Below, piece by piece: positions 1-11,920 of a stretch of 64,000 nucleotides of DNA. A model generated the notes under the pieces. The model worked only from the letters and a program-made list of their open reading frames with translations. It had not been told where the DNA came from and made no database searches. Position numbers and translations under genes: made by a program. Position 1 is the stretch's first letter. Every line of letters starts with the position of its first letter. Source of the DNA: Acanthaster planci. Taxonomy: Eukaryota; Echinodermata; Asteroidea; Valvatida; Acanthasteridae. The stretch spans positions 133,920 to 197,919 of the forward strand of contig NW_019091492.1 of assembly GCF_001949145.1 (NCBI RefSeq). Direction: 5' to 3'.

Positions 1-1965
1 GATCCAGCCCAACCATTACGCCAACCTTATCCAGCATTTCATCCACTTTCTACATACATTTACTTTGTTCCCATGATCCTCCTCCTACAGATACCCCTCC
101 CCCAACAAACATCCCATTCTGTCACATGGAGTCTCCCCCATCCCTTACGTTTTCCCCACATACTGTACATGTACATTTGTATGTGTCTGAACACTGTCTA
201 TACATACATACATACATACATGTATATTACAGGAGTGCTCAGTGCATATGTACATTATGTACTACAGAGCAAGTACACAATGCAACTCAAAACGCAAACA
301 TTCAACTTTTATAATTTTTACATTAAATTCATCAATTTCTAAGCATTAATGCCATATGAGACTATTTAAATACTGATAGAATTCCAAGAAGCAAACAAGC
401 ACTCAATGGCACCTTTTTAACACCTATGGACCTGCACAGAAAAACTTTAACATTTGAGGGCGGACGGCCGGGTAAGGACGGACAGAAGACGGAAATCGGC
501 ATTACATTGGCTTGCACTTGCATCGCAGCTTGCCAAAAAAAATCATCTCAATGGCTGTGGATGTTGAGCATATTATGATGAGTTAATTATTCATCACGGT
601 TATTGAAAAATGCACTAAGGCTTCTTTTTTGGAGAAGCGGATATTCTGAATACTGTATCGTTTTGGTCCATTTGAAAAACAGCCCATGCAATTATTTTTT
701 AAAGTGTTGTCCTCTGGTGGGGTGATTACCACTCATTTTTGCTTTACTTTTTGTCAATATAAGGCCAAGCAAATGTCCATGAAAAAACTTACATGTACCC
801 AACATCACATCACAGTCCCACATTTGCCTGTCTGCAAAATAAATCTGCTGTCACTGCCATATTGGATGCCATGACTTTGAACACTGATCATGACAAACTT
901 TTAGGGGTATGTTTTGCATTATTTAGGCTTGTGAAAAACTTAGAATTCATAAGAATCATTGAGCTGACTACTGCTGAATAAAATCACAAATAAAAAGTGA
1001 CTATGTTCATGTACCCAGGTTTATAAGCACACAGGACCAAAGCATACAAATGAATACGAGATAGGCAATGATGATGGAAATGTATTTGTCTCCACTGTGA
1101 AGACATAGGCAGGACGAGAAGTTCTTGAATGAAACATGTCCGAGTCAGAATTGGGAGGTACATGTATACATCAAGTTAGAAAAGGTGATTCACTTTGGAG
1201 TTTGTAGCATAGCATCAAGATACACTACTTGGCTAGCTAGCTTTCTTGAACCGTTCTTTATTCCTATTTAAAAGGACTGCAAATCCACACAAAACAGGCA
1301 ATACTTTTGCCTAAGTGAGTTACCTTGGGAACCGTCAGGCTTTAACAAATTCTCAGCTGTGCAGCGAACCACTTAACCCTGCATGCTCTAATACCAACAG
1401 GTTCTTCATAGATCAGATTTAGTTTTAATCTTTATACATGTATTTAGAGAATTTGCACAAAAGCAGTCTACTCATGTGAATCCCTATGGAACAAAAGGAC
1501 TTACCAGAAAGATAGCTGCCATGCACAACTTCTATTAAAGGCTCTCCAGTGGCTATATAATATAGCATGAAATTTAACCACTTGGGCATTTCTGGTATGC
1601 AAAATACCAATGCAAGTTTTCAGCTGCTTCAGTAACTGTCTAAAAATTGTTTGTTTCCCTAGAGTGTTTTTTAGCTCTTCAGTCACTGGCTAAAAGAGTT
1701 TTTTTGTAAAATTTTTATTAGCTGTTGCAGCTTATTCATTTAATACATTGAACAAATCAAAGGATCATTTAAAGCAAGGAACACATTTTACTTTGCTTCC
1801 TATAAAGTTCTCCCTGAAAATGTCAGAATTGGAGTTGTTTTCTCCTTCCAAATAAATTTTCTAAACCCCATATTCAAGGAATTCACTGAATTTTAAAGTT
1901 TTATAGTGAAGTATATGTACATGTACATATCATTAAAAACTGCTTGGGTTTATTATATGAGCTTG
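1..1965. other. Non-coding DNA, no gene seen
   Basis: No open frame here shows a recognisable protein. The longest are 60-90 codons and AT-rich. There are short TACATA runs near 200-220 and a GGACGG-rich patch near 460-495. If the transporter gene continues to the left, this stretch is part of a large intron, but I found no further exon in it. Confidence 0.5.
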
Positions 1966-2095
1966 ATTCAATGTTATAGTCTTGTATTTGAGTCCACCAC
2001 ATCTGAGTCTGAGTCCTTGCATTCGAGTCCACGTCCATTCTATCCGAGTCCTAATCAAGTCCGAGTCCTTCAAACTAAATCTGAGCTTTGCAAGT
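1966..2095. repeat. GAGTCC-rich segment, probable end of a hAT-like element
   Basis: The segment starts with CAATGTTATAGTC and carries clustered GAGTCC/GAGTCT hexamers. Subterminal GAGTCC arrays behind a CAGTGTTGTAGTC-like end are typical of non-autonomous hAT elements. I found no matching opposite end or 8 bp target duplication, so the assignment is tentative. Confidence 0.35.
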
Positions 2096-2099
2096 GTAC

Positions 2100-3330
2100 A
2101 ATAAACATATTAAACATGTATCAAAAACCAAGAAAAGACACCACAATAACATGTCACAAATAAATAAAAATTCCAATTTTTAAAATTGCAAGTTTTATTA
2201 ATCACAATGTAAAGATGTTTTTGTAAAATTTAGTAAATCTTTTTCTATAAGTGTTTGAGATGTGGAAATTTTGATTGCTTTTCTTTTGTCAGGACGAAGA
2301 GGATCTTTCCTCTTTTTTGCATTCAACATTGCCAAAAAATATTCAATTAAAAAATGAGAGCCAGCCTTCTTATAACAAAAAATAAATCCTCCTCAAATGT
2401 TCTGTTGTAAAAATGGGGCCAAAATGCATTCATTTTCCTTTGACTTTGTTAAAAGTGAAGCTGCCATTACTCTGTGTTTTGTGTGGTCTTCAGTTGCAAA
2501 ATACATGTATAATTACATGTATTTTACAGCTCCAGGCGTACACGTAATGTGGTGATGTATGGTTCCAGTGTTTTAAAATGTGATTTCCATAAAGGATGCA
2601 GAAAGCATAATTAACTTGTTCCTACACTACGAGTAGCTTGCACCAGGACTTTAGTTTCAGTGATTTAGTGTCAAAGTTTCATGACAGAAAAGAGTGTGAA
2701 ATTTTACCACCAGATTTTGCTATGTGATACATGTATGCATACAACTTGGCATGGCAAACACTTTAACCAGTGGTCCGGCTTTACATACCCACACTAACAC
2801 AGCGGACAGTGGTCTGGAAACCAGTTTCAGGGCTTCATTAGACTCGTAAATAAGTCTATTTTCCCCTTATATTACGTTTGCACAACCCTGTCACAATGTA
2901 CATATATGTTACGGTAAATTAATAATAAAATAATAATAATTATAATAACATCCTTCAAAAGCCTTTCACATTGTCCAACACTCTCGAGATTCTTACAACT
3001 GAATAAAATTGAAATTGAAAACAGAAAAGGAAGATGATTATAATTACATACATAATTAAAATTGTTTAAAAGGTTACAATTAAAATTATCCTTTGACACT
3101 TTTTAACTTGCGATTGCATTACTGTCAAGCGGTGATAAATAATTATGAATTTCATTTTAATTTTTTTACACGGACTGCAAAACAATACTGGATGCTGAAT
3201 GCTGCCATGCCACCAGTTGGCATGCTCCATTTGCTCCTTTGTTCTGCCATCTGCCATGTGCGCTACGTAATGCATGGGTTTTCAGTCTAATATGAGTGTG
3301 GGTCATAGAGAAGCACAGGTCCATAGTACT
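2100..3330. other. Non-coding DNA with a TAA microsatellite
   Basis: No coding signal is seen. An imperfect TAA/TAATAA microsatellite lies at about 2918-2948. The rest is AT-rich unique-looking sequence up to the GTGGGCAC boundary of the next element. Confidence 0.4.
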
Positions 3331-6300
3331 GCCCAGTGGGCACATGGCACGTGAAAGACGTCTTTTTGTGGTCGTTATGTGGTCGTGTGTCGCAAAGTAG
3401 TCGTGACTTAAAAACGACGTCTTAAAGACGTCTTTTATCCTCTATTAGAAACATTGCTTCAGCAACCATGACCACAAAAAAACATGACGTCTTTATGACG
3501 TTGTTTTGCAGTTGTTATCAAATCATCGGTACCACACATACAGTGACAGGAGAAAACGACGTCTTAAGGACGTCTTTTTTTTTTCTATTTGAATTGTTTT
3601 CTTCAACAAGCAATACATGAAACACACGACGTCTTTAAGACGTCATTTTACAGTCGTTATCAAATCGTCAACATACAGCAGAAAAAAGAAAAAGATTTAG
3701 ATAGCCTTATGAAGATTTTGCACGGTGACTTTTAGTTTGTCTCGGATTTAGTGCGAGTTCTCACTCGGTTTTACCGCGAAAGGTCAAGTCCCGCCAGAAC
3801 AATAACATACAATGTATTGCCAAATCCCGCCCGCCGCCGCAGGTGACTGTTCTGTTTGACTGTTCTCATCTATTCGTCAAGAGGGATGTGTGAGATAGCA
3901 ATAGTGCGAATGTCCGTTTTACAGGGAAATTTTAACACAAGAGGAATCGCGAGTGTGCTTCAGTACACATGCTTGAGTATTATGATTATTTGCAGTGGAA
4001 CTGACCCTTAACCCCCCCTCTAATTTAAAACTACAGGACATTAAAATACCCCTACATTTAGAATGGACGAGGCTATTTTCATTCATTACCTGCATGCTCA
4101 CAAGCAACGAATGGCTTACAGCGTGCGCACCGCGCTACCCTAGTGGCTCTGGCTTAGTCTTAGCTGGTTCCAGCCTTTCGAGGAGACTTTGAGCATGCCG
4201 ACCGGAACCAGTGATGGCAAAGACTGAGGTCATGTCCAAAAGTCAAAGCGGGCTTCCAGAACTACGGTTAGGTCCATGGACTTTGGCATCTACACGTATT
4301 TCCAATGGAGTAAAGATCTTCAGGTCAGGAAACCAGACTACCCCTTGCTTTCGTCCATGCTTTGAATTGAAGTGAGTTCGAGTACGAGTATCGCTGCAAG
4401 CAGTTTGTCCGTTAAAAGAAGAGTAAGACAGGTTAAGCCCTTATTTAAAAGGTAAGTGCTTATGAAATGTAGTTCTGCTACGTATTGGCATTGTTGGTGA
4501 AGCAGAGGTCAGGCTTAAACGCAATAATTTTAATCCTCAACTGTCAACCGGGTTGGCCACGGTTGTTTCTTACCTCCATAGTTGGACTACAGACAGTGTT
4601 CATTCGTAGTCCTACATAGACTCGCAGTCATAGTGCAGTAAGGAGCATCTGGGCTAGCCACAGTGCCCATACTTCATACTTCAGCGTCAACAAATATGAC
4701 AAATACAATCAGCATCATCAAATCTAATTTACCCTCTTAAGATTAAACGTTATATCATTGTATTGGTGAGACTAAATTGTGCAAATGTATCAGCATTATA
4801 CAGTATGTGATGCAATGTACAATATTGGCCACTCAATTTAGAGACAGTTGGTGGCAGAAAAGTTCCTTTTCATTTTCAATCACACTGAACATGCGCACTT
4901 AAGCTGAGACGTGGTATAAACGATGGTAAAGGACCGGTTTATTTGCTGCCTTATAGTTTTTACAAAAATAAATTGTCTTTTTTTGTATAACATTTGCAGA
5001 AAGTGTCGTTGCATCACACAGTACAACAGTGCCTGTAGTAAGACAACGAACTGAGAAGTACCTCAAGCTTAGAATTCCTACCGGAGACGAACCAAGAGCC
5101 CTGAGTAATTCAGCAGGTGTGCCCACCGGATAACTGTGCGACCAGTGTAGTGCATCAGATGGCCTGTTTCCTGGCTGTTTTATATATTTCGTGATATTTA
5201 ACTAATAAGCATAAAGCCTATTTTTGTATTGGGTCTTATTTGAAAGCTTTAAACCTTTTGTTGTTCAAGTAAAATATGTACATCATTTCCTCAGGTTTAT
5301 TTCCTCAGGTTGAAGCAATGAAGGCTGTTTAAAGTATAGTAATAACAAAATTACAAGTCTGATCGTTTTTTTGGGGGGGGACATGTGTAAAATATTTTGC
5401 CGCATTGAAACACGTACAGAAATTTAAATTGTAAATGACTAGATCATTGTTGGGGCTGTTCCAGGAAGGTCTGTTTTTAAAAACTTTGACAAACCACTGC
5501 ATGAGACAGAATTTTCTCAAAAACGAGTTCCATGTTTCCATATTTTTTTAAAATTCTAAGCCAACTCAATTTGAATTGTCTTAATAGTACAAGCATACGT
5601 CTTTTCATCAACTGATGTCTGTTTTTCTACCTCTCATAAATGCCATTACATGTACATTTAAAATGTATTTTACTAAGTCTTGCCTGGTTGGAAATGTTTT
5701 GTTTTGCCAAATATTCAGTTACATGGCTTATGCTACTTCTGTGATTAATGTTTCCCATTCTTGCCTTGTCCATAAACATAAAATTTCAAACCTTTTAACT
5801 ACTTTTATCCAGGTAGCTAAGTCTACCTTGTTTCATCGTCACGTTGATAATGCTGGGTGCAATTACAATGGTCCGTCCAAAGCCATTGAATTTACCAGAA
5901 ATATTATTGGTACATAATATTTGGGTAGATCATCGTTTTCAGCAAAGTGTGGTAACGGGTTATTATAATGTGAAGAATGAGAGTTAGATAAATAACACAA
6001 TCATGATTTGTTGTAAACAGTCGCTTTAGTCAAAATGTATTTTACAGCCAGGCAGCGTGTTAAGGCATGTGAACTTCTTTTATCATAATTAAGTTAAAAA
6101 AAATGACTCATCCAATGCAGACGTCTTTTTTCCTTGATAATTGATGGATAAAAGACGTCTTAATGCTAATGTCTTTTACTGCTCAATATGCTGACGTCTT
6201 TTACTGCCCAATATGCTGATGTCTTTTATTAGTCGCAATGTTGCTGTCTTTAACTCGTCATAATGCTGACGTCTTTTTCTAGTCAGACCACTGACGTTGT

Positions 6301-6355
6301 TTACTTGTCAGGATGCTGACGTCTTTAAGATGTCATAACGTCTTGTGCCCACTGG
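3331..6355. mobile_element. Non-autonomous DNA transposon candidate with ACGTC subterminal repeats
   Basis: The left end carries CCCAGTGGGCAC and the right end carries the inverted copy GTGCCCACTGG. Inside each end are many copies of an ACGTCTT / AAGACGT motif: left about 3355-3645, right about 6118-6345. Right-hand copies are often preceded by ATGCTG and spaced about 25-35 bp apart. No transposase is seen in the 2.4 kb interior. Short inverted ends plus dense subterminal repeats indicate a DNA transposon. The superfamily is not recognised, and I saw no convincing target duplication. Confidence 0.55.
4980..5131 (+). other. Exon-like open stretch inside the ACGTC element
   Basis: A pyrimidine-rich tract followed by CATTTGCAG forms an acceptor-like site near 4999. 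A frame then runs to TAA at about 5131. It reads through VVRQRTEKYLKLRIP and GDEPRALSNSAG, a polar composition that looks more like protein than the surrounding AT-rich DNA. No family is recognised. It may be a remnant of a transposase exon or a captured host exon, or chance. Confidence 0.25.
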
Positions 6356-6709
6356 TGTGTGTCAAAAATGTGCATCTCCACACCAAAGCATTATAGTGAG
6401 CAACTGACTAGTTCCTGACCCAATATTCAAGGTAAAACAAAAATCAGAATTTCGGAAACCAGTCTAGGCACAGCGATGAGGTCCACATGTACATATCAGT
6501 ACATTATAAGTCACATCACAGAGATGACTTATAATTTTGTATACATTTTTGCTGGACTCAAGCCGTACTTGGGCAGGGTCCTTCAAGTCTTAACCCGAGT
6601 CCAAGTCCAAGACTGAGTCCAGCATGTGTGAGTCCGAGTCCATGAAAAAGTGGATTTGAGTCAAGACTCGAGTCCGAGTCTGGCCTCAAGTCATACAACA
6701 CTGGCAACA
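6356..6709. repeat. GAGTCC-rich segment ending in a hAT-like terminus
   Basis: Repeated GAGTCC and AAGTCC motifs (about 6550-6700) run up to CATACAACACTG at 6698-6709. In the inverse sense this reads CAGTGTTGTATG, a typical hAT terminus. The opposite end was not found, so this is probably a fragment or one end of an older element interrupted by the ACGTC element. Confidence 0.4.
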
Positions 6710-6834
6710 AACCCAAAGAGAATTATCTCAGATTGACTTCAGTACGAAAGTACCCCATTTCAGTCAATAAACTGGATTTGTAATAACTTAAAGGTAGCTG
6801 CGATGGAATTCTTTTAATACAAAACTCCAATGTA

Positions 6835-7258
6835 CAGTCATTTGCAAAAGTTTAAGACCATCTTGAATTTTATTGGTATTTCTATCACTGGGCCTGCATT
6901 ACATTGTCTCAGTGAATGATTACTTAACATGATTTTACAGTGGTGCATAACATCAGTGTAGTGCTATTTACCCATTTGAATGAAATTTTTTGCGAAAAAA
7001 GTCTTGTATGACATTTTGTCTGCAAGGCAGCATGGGTAAAAAAAGCCAGTCTAAGCAATCAGAAATAAAGGAGGGCACACTGAATATTAGACTGTTAAGA
7101 TGTCAAATCATGGAAATGTAGTCAAAAATGTCCAACCAATGTACCAAGGTTACACATCGAAAATAAACATAAGTTGCCATTATTGATTGGTTTAAGTTTG
7201 GTTTTCCTTCAGATTCATGCATTTTCTACGGGTGGTCCTAAACTTTTGCAAATGACTG
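6835..7258. mobile_element. Tc1/mariner-type MITE
   Basis: The two ends are near-perfect inverted repeats of about 28 bp beginning CAGTCATTTGCAAAAG. They are directly flanked by TA on both sides (6833-6834 and 7259-7260), the target duplication of Tc1/mariner elements. The 424 bp interior has no coding capacity, so it depends on an unlinked transposase. Confidence 0.85.
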
Positions 7259-7419
7259 TAGTTTTGTGTCTCAGTTAACCTCACTATAACTTTTTGTGTC
7301 ACTATTTCAAATAGTTTGCACTGGCTTTCAGATTTTATGCTAATGAATTTCTATATTCATGAGCAAAACTCTGTTATCCCAGAAAGAAATCTCCATGTTA
7401 CATTGGTTTTTGTACAAAA

Positions 7420-7596
7420 ATCTCCCCCCACATAGAGTGGGACAAGTCTACTACTGCATACCTACCAGATTACCAATACATATGCATTATTTCCTAGTCT
7501 ATTACTTCCATTTGCTAAATTCTCAATCACCAGCAGTGCGCCCTCACTCTCTCGACTCCCACGAAGGCGGCCGCCATGTTCTTCCTCTTTTTCGAC
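7420..7596. repeat. DIRS left inverted terminal repeat
   Basis: The sequence from 7446 matches the reverse complement of 13183-13034 through AGATTACCAATACATATGC and on to CCGCCATGTTCTTCCTC. The outer part from 7420 (CTCCCCCCACATAGAGTGGG) pairs with the internal complementary region rather than with the right end. Confidence 0.85.
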
Positions 7597-7640
7597 TCAC
7601 AAAGTGCGCCAAGGCCACAAGGGGAGGAGGGAGGGAGATT

Positions 7641-7735
7641 GGTAATCTGGTAGGTATGCAGCAGTAGACTCGTCCCACTCTAGGTGGGCGGAGAGTCTAC
7701 TGCCTGCAACCTACGCAGATTACCAATACATATGC
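7641..7735. repeat. DIRS internal complementary region
   Basis: Bases 7641-7697 are the reverse complement of the left outer end (about 7419-7475). Bases 7695-7735 match the reverse complement of the right outer end (13183-13143). This tandem arrangement of both termini is the template DIRS elements use to join their ends into a circle. Confidence 0.8.
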
Positions 7736-7904
7736 AGAGTAGCGCCGAACCAGAGGACAGCGGGAAGGCGAGAGCGCACTGACAACCCTGAACCCAAGGA
7801 AGAGTCATGTACAGCCTGCAATGAACAAACATGACAAATTAGTAAAGGACTGCTAGAGGTAAGCACAAAGAACAACTCACCATGTAAATGTCTTGAGTGC
7901 ACCC

Positions 7905-8860
7905 ACTTGCAGGGGTAGGACGGCTGTAATTGGAGCTACTGAGATCCCATCTTGAGCACGGCCAGTCCGTGAGAATGATCCCTTGCAAAACATCACTGAG
8001 ACAACAAGAGGAAAATGTTGTGGATTTCCAACAAGCGGCTTTACAAATGTCTAAAATAGGGACGCCTTCGAAATAAGCCCATGAGCAGGAGACAGCCCGA
8101 ACATTGTGAGCACGTATATGGCGTCAACATTGATCATCAGAAGCACTGGGCCTGTCTGAATTCGCAAACTTAATAGCAGAACCACCCACCTGGCAATAGT
8201 TAGTGTCTCTGGAGGCTGCACGGTGAGGCTTAGTAGATGTAATGAGTAATTGAGTTATTTGCCCTCAGATGTCCTTAGTCCAGTGGAGATACCATTTGAG
8301 TGTCCGGACAGGACACCAGAGTTTGTCAGAGGTAGATGAGGCTAACGACCAGATGGATGGGACAAAGATGTCTGGTGGTTGAAATGAGGGTGTTTGGTTC
8401 TTGGTAAGAAAGCCAATCTCTGGAATTAGACAGACCCCAAGAGGCTCGCAGCCTCGACGAGCTAGTGACGATGGCTAAAAGGAAGGCCAGCTTTATGCCA
8501 AAATGACGTAGGGTAGCTACTCCCGCAGGTTCGAAAGGGGGGCTAGCCAAAAGTTGAAGGACATCCCCCAGATTACACAAAGAAACGAGTCGTCGGGTTG
8601 GGGGATGGTCAATAAACATGCCCTGAAGAAGGTGATGGATCGCAGTGTTGTTAGAGATAGAGGATCCATCGGGAAACCCATCGTGGATAGCCGCAAAGCC
8701 GAACAGTAGTTCCTGATTGTTGAGACGAGGAGGCCAGACCGGAAGAGATGCAAGAAGAACTCTGTTACAAGGGAAGGAGTTGCTTCGGTCGGATTCACAG
8801 AATGTTGTCTACACCAGGAGTTAAAATGTCAAATGTGGCTGTCATAGATCTTTCTCGTTG
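7905..8860 (-). pseudogene. DIRS tyrosine recombinase, degenerate
   Basis: Reading down the minus strand, the N-terminal core-binding part (ATPSLVTEFFLHLFRSGL, VSTIRNYCSALRLS) is followed by catalytic-domain segments. The last of these is RAHNVRAVSCSWAYFEGV, the conserved H-x-x-R block of DIRS recombinases, then DICKAACWKSTTF. The position where the nucleophilic tyrosine is expected, after TTF, reads SSCCLSDV with no tyrosine. The frame changes at least twice and stops occur. The recombinase would normally integrate the circular DNA copy. This copy looks inactive. Confidence 0.75.
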
Positions 8861-10740
8861 ACAGCCATCTACCTCTGGCAGCCAGGGGGGCTGTGACTTG
8901 AGAAAGCCCTGCCTGCTGAAAGGATAGTTGGACAATATCCAACACGTTAGGTGTAGGCGAAGAGGATCTAGATGGAGATGGCGAGAGCCGGGTTGGAAAA
9001 GCAGGTCGTGGCACTGAGGGAGCAACAGGGCAATGTCGACTAACAGCCTCACAATGCGAGGAAACCATGGCTGTCTCGGCCAGAACGGGGCGATGAGAAG
9101 AATTCGGCAATGCTCTTCTGTATCTTCCACAAGACTCTTGGGATCAACAAAATGGGGGAAAAGCGTAGGCAAGGAGACCTTTCCATGAGATGCACAGAGC
9201 GTCGGTTGCCCAAGCCTGAGGATGCGGAAATTGAATGCAGAATGTTGGGAGTTGAGCATTCAGATGAGAGGCAAAAAGGTCCATGTGCAGTCTGTCGGTT
9301 GCTTGAAAAAGAGCACGGACCACCTCTGGTTGAAGAGTCCATTCTGTTGGGCAAACCTTGTACCAGGAGAGAGCATGGGCCTGATTGTTCTGTAACCCGG
9401 AAATGTGCTCGGCAAGCACCAGGACAGAATGACGGATGGACCACTGAAGTAGCTCCCAGACCAGCAAGCAAAGGGTAGACGAGCGAGTGCCCCCTTGACG
9501 ATTGATGTAGGCAACAGCTGTAGCAGCAGCAGGAGTGGCAGGAAGTGACGTAGAGCATTAAAGATTGCCTGCAGCTCAAGAACATTTATGTGGGAGTCTT
9601 GGATGGCTGGTTCCCATTGGCCGGAAATCTGATACAGAGGCAGACTGGCTCCCCACCCGTAGGTCGAAGCGTCTGTATTCAGTACCACTTTATGACCCGG
9701 AGGGGCAAAGGGAAGGCCGATGGGGAGATTGGCCTTGGAAGACCACCACGTCAGGAGATGACTAAACAGTAAATCTGAGTGTGGTCTGAAGTGAGACAGG
9801 AGATGGACTTGGAAAGGTCTCATGTGAAGTCGGCACCGTGACAAGATCGACTGGCCATGAGACCGAGAAGTTGAAGCCAAGCCCGAGCATTTATTAGTCA
9901 ACTGACTTGAAATAGGGCAACAATCTTTATCAGATTGAGAACAGCCCCGAGAAACATGGGCATCTGTGACAGAGTTGTCCTTGACTTGTCGTGGTTGATT
10001 AGGAATCCGAGAAGAGTTGTATGAGCGCAAACCATCGCGATGGCCAAAATAGCCTCGACTCTTGATCAACCTAGGATTAACCAGTCGTCCAGGTACTGAC
10101 AGATGAGAATGTCGGAATGATGAAGATAAGCCCCCACCACTTGCACTACTCTTGTGAACACTCTCGATGCGGTAGAAAGCCCGAACGGGAGAGCGCGAAA
10201 CTCATAAGTTTGATCTCAATACGAGAAGTGCAGAAATCGGCAATCGTCGGGATGAATGGAAACATGAAGGTAAGTATCCTTGAGGACTATGGAGGACGCC
10301 CAAGCAGGAATTGGAGATTGAATGAAGAACTGTGTGGAGTGTTTCCATCCGGAATCGCTTGGGACGAATGAATTGGTTGATCGGCCTTAGGTTGAGAATT
10401 GGTCTCCATTTTCCCACATCCTTCTTCGGAGTTAGGAAAAAGGTGGACGAGAAACCCCTGCAGGCATGAAGCATGGGAACTGGAACAATAGCTTGTTTCT
10501 GCAGTACTTTTGCGATTTCCAACTCCAAAGCCTTGCGTTTGGACTGATTAATGGGGATTTGAGTCAGCCGCAGTACGGTGTTGGAAAGAGGGGCACTCGT
10601 GAACTCGAAACGATAACCGTGAAGAAGAGTATCAAGAACCCATCCGTCCAATGTTATTTCCCCCCAGAACCCTGTGAAAGAAGACGGCCGCCAATGGGTT
10701 CGAAATTGATGACCGAAGAAGGGGTGGAGTAGTCACTTAG
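8861..10740 (-). pseudogene. DIRS pol: reverse transcriptase, RNase H and methyltransferase-like segment, frameshifted
   Basis: The reverse transcriptase begins near 10700 with TLDGWVLDTLLHGYRFEF. It continues with GFSSTFFLTPKKDVGKW and RPILNLRPINQFIRP (fingers), and keeps the catalytic core QYLDDWLI near 10085-10110, with LPFGLSTA upstream. RNase H follows with VVLNTDASTYGWGAS and HINVLELQAIFNALRH at about 9550-9690. The DIRS-specific segment comes next (LHMDLFASHLNAQLP, LIAPFWPRQPWFPRIVRLL). The frame shifts between the fingers and the palm, and again within RNase H. Domain order and wording fit DIRS/Ngaro-class pol rather than Gypsy or non-LTR pol. Confidence 0.85.
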
Positions 10741-10744
10741 GCCG

Positions 10745-11920
10745 ATCCCCGAAAGACCGCGGCAGGTGACACCACGCTGGGCACTGGAGGAAGCTGAAGC
10801 TGAGTAGCGTGTCTGTTCCCAAGCAGGTTGCAAAGGTCAATGAGCATGCCTAGGAGGCCCCAAAGGACAGCGCATTGGAGGAGCGGAACATTGCGGAGGT
10901 CTCAGGGAGCTGATCGAGAAACGCGGGGGTGCAAGTCGGACAGCAGACGAAAGGAGATCTCCCGAGCATTATCAATCCGCTTGACCTCAATTTTGAGAAA
11001 AGAAGTAAACTGGCCCGCAAAGATGTCTTTATCAAACAGAGGGAGACTCTTGAGGGCAGAATTAACTGACTCGTGGGGAATATTCACAGCCAGAATAGCC
11101 GATTCCCAACGGGAGGCCTTAGCACGAAGATACTCTGGCAATCTGCTCAAGCCCTGTAAGCAAGGAATCGTCGAGGCAGTGATAAGCCATGGTTACAAAC
11201 TCAGGAGAAATATCAAAGCCCTCCTTGCAAGCCCAGGACAAGAATTTGGAGAGGAGGAGGAGCAAGCAGCCATGTCAACATCTCTCAAAGCTGACACCAT
11301 ACGCTGGAGATTCCTGTCTTGAAACATGTTATGAGACTTGCCCCTGTTCCGGATGGGCTCCGGATGCATAGTAACTGGAGGCGGTGGATATCACCGGACA
11401 CGTTCTGAAATAGATTCAGAAAGGGCACATAGCGTATCTTTGGTCGGGGGGGAGCTAGAGCCTTTCGAAGCATGATGTTTCTTCCTCGGATGTTCTGAAG
11501 AATGATATGAGGAAGACGAAACGCCAGATGATTTGCATTTCTTCCCAGTGGAATCTCCTGAGTCAGACCGCTGTGAAGAAAGTTGGCCGGAAGGGGGATC
11601 GGGTTTCGGGAAGAGGAAGCAGGTCAGAAATAGCAGGAGGCCGAAAACCCCGACAGCGAAGCGGCCTAAAGGCTCGGGGGAGGGGGCCCAGCAGCAAAAT
11701 GAGCAGGCAGCGCCCCCATAAGATCCGATCCAGGTGCCGTAACTGAAGGAAAACCCTGGGCAGACCGAGAGCGGAATGAGCCTGCTGATTTCTTAGTCAC
11801 CTGCACGAGAAGCAAAACACTGTGACTGTCAAGAGGAACGGTCTCAACTACAGTGCCGGAGTAAACAACGTAGTGCTGCACCGTGAATAACTGAGCTGGC
11901 CCAGCAACACTCGGCAATGG
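10745..11920 (-). pseudogene. DIRS gag-like region
   Basis: This lies immediately upstream of pol on the minus strand. The open frames include EYLRAKASRWESAILAVN, SALKSLPLFDKDIFAG and SFLKIEVKRIDNARE, with charged and hydrophobic patterning, and a basic/proline-rich N-terminal part. Position and composition fit a DIRS gag. Gag diverges fast, so the family match is by context. Frames are broken, so no single intact ORF remains. Confidence 0.55.

Noticed and set aside
3355-3645. ACGTC repeats as a CRISPR array
   Set aside because: Repeats are short, irregular and partly palindromic, and the context is eukaryotic. They are transposon subterminal repeats.
1966-6709. One hAT element spanning both GAGTCC-rich segments
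   Set aside because: The GAGTCC words have the same orientation on both sides and the flanking 8-mers do not match, so they are treated as separate fragments.
9110-9478. Plus-strand open frames inside the DIRS element, and similar ones at 10466-11322
   Set aside because: They are antisense shadows of the pol and gag frames on the minus strand.
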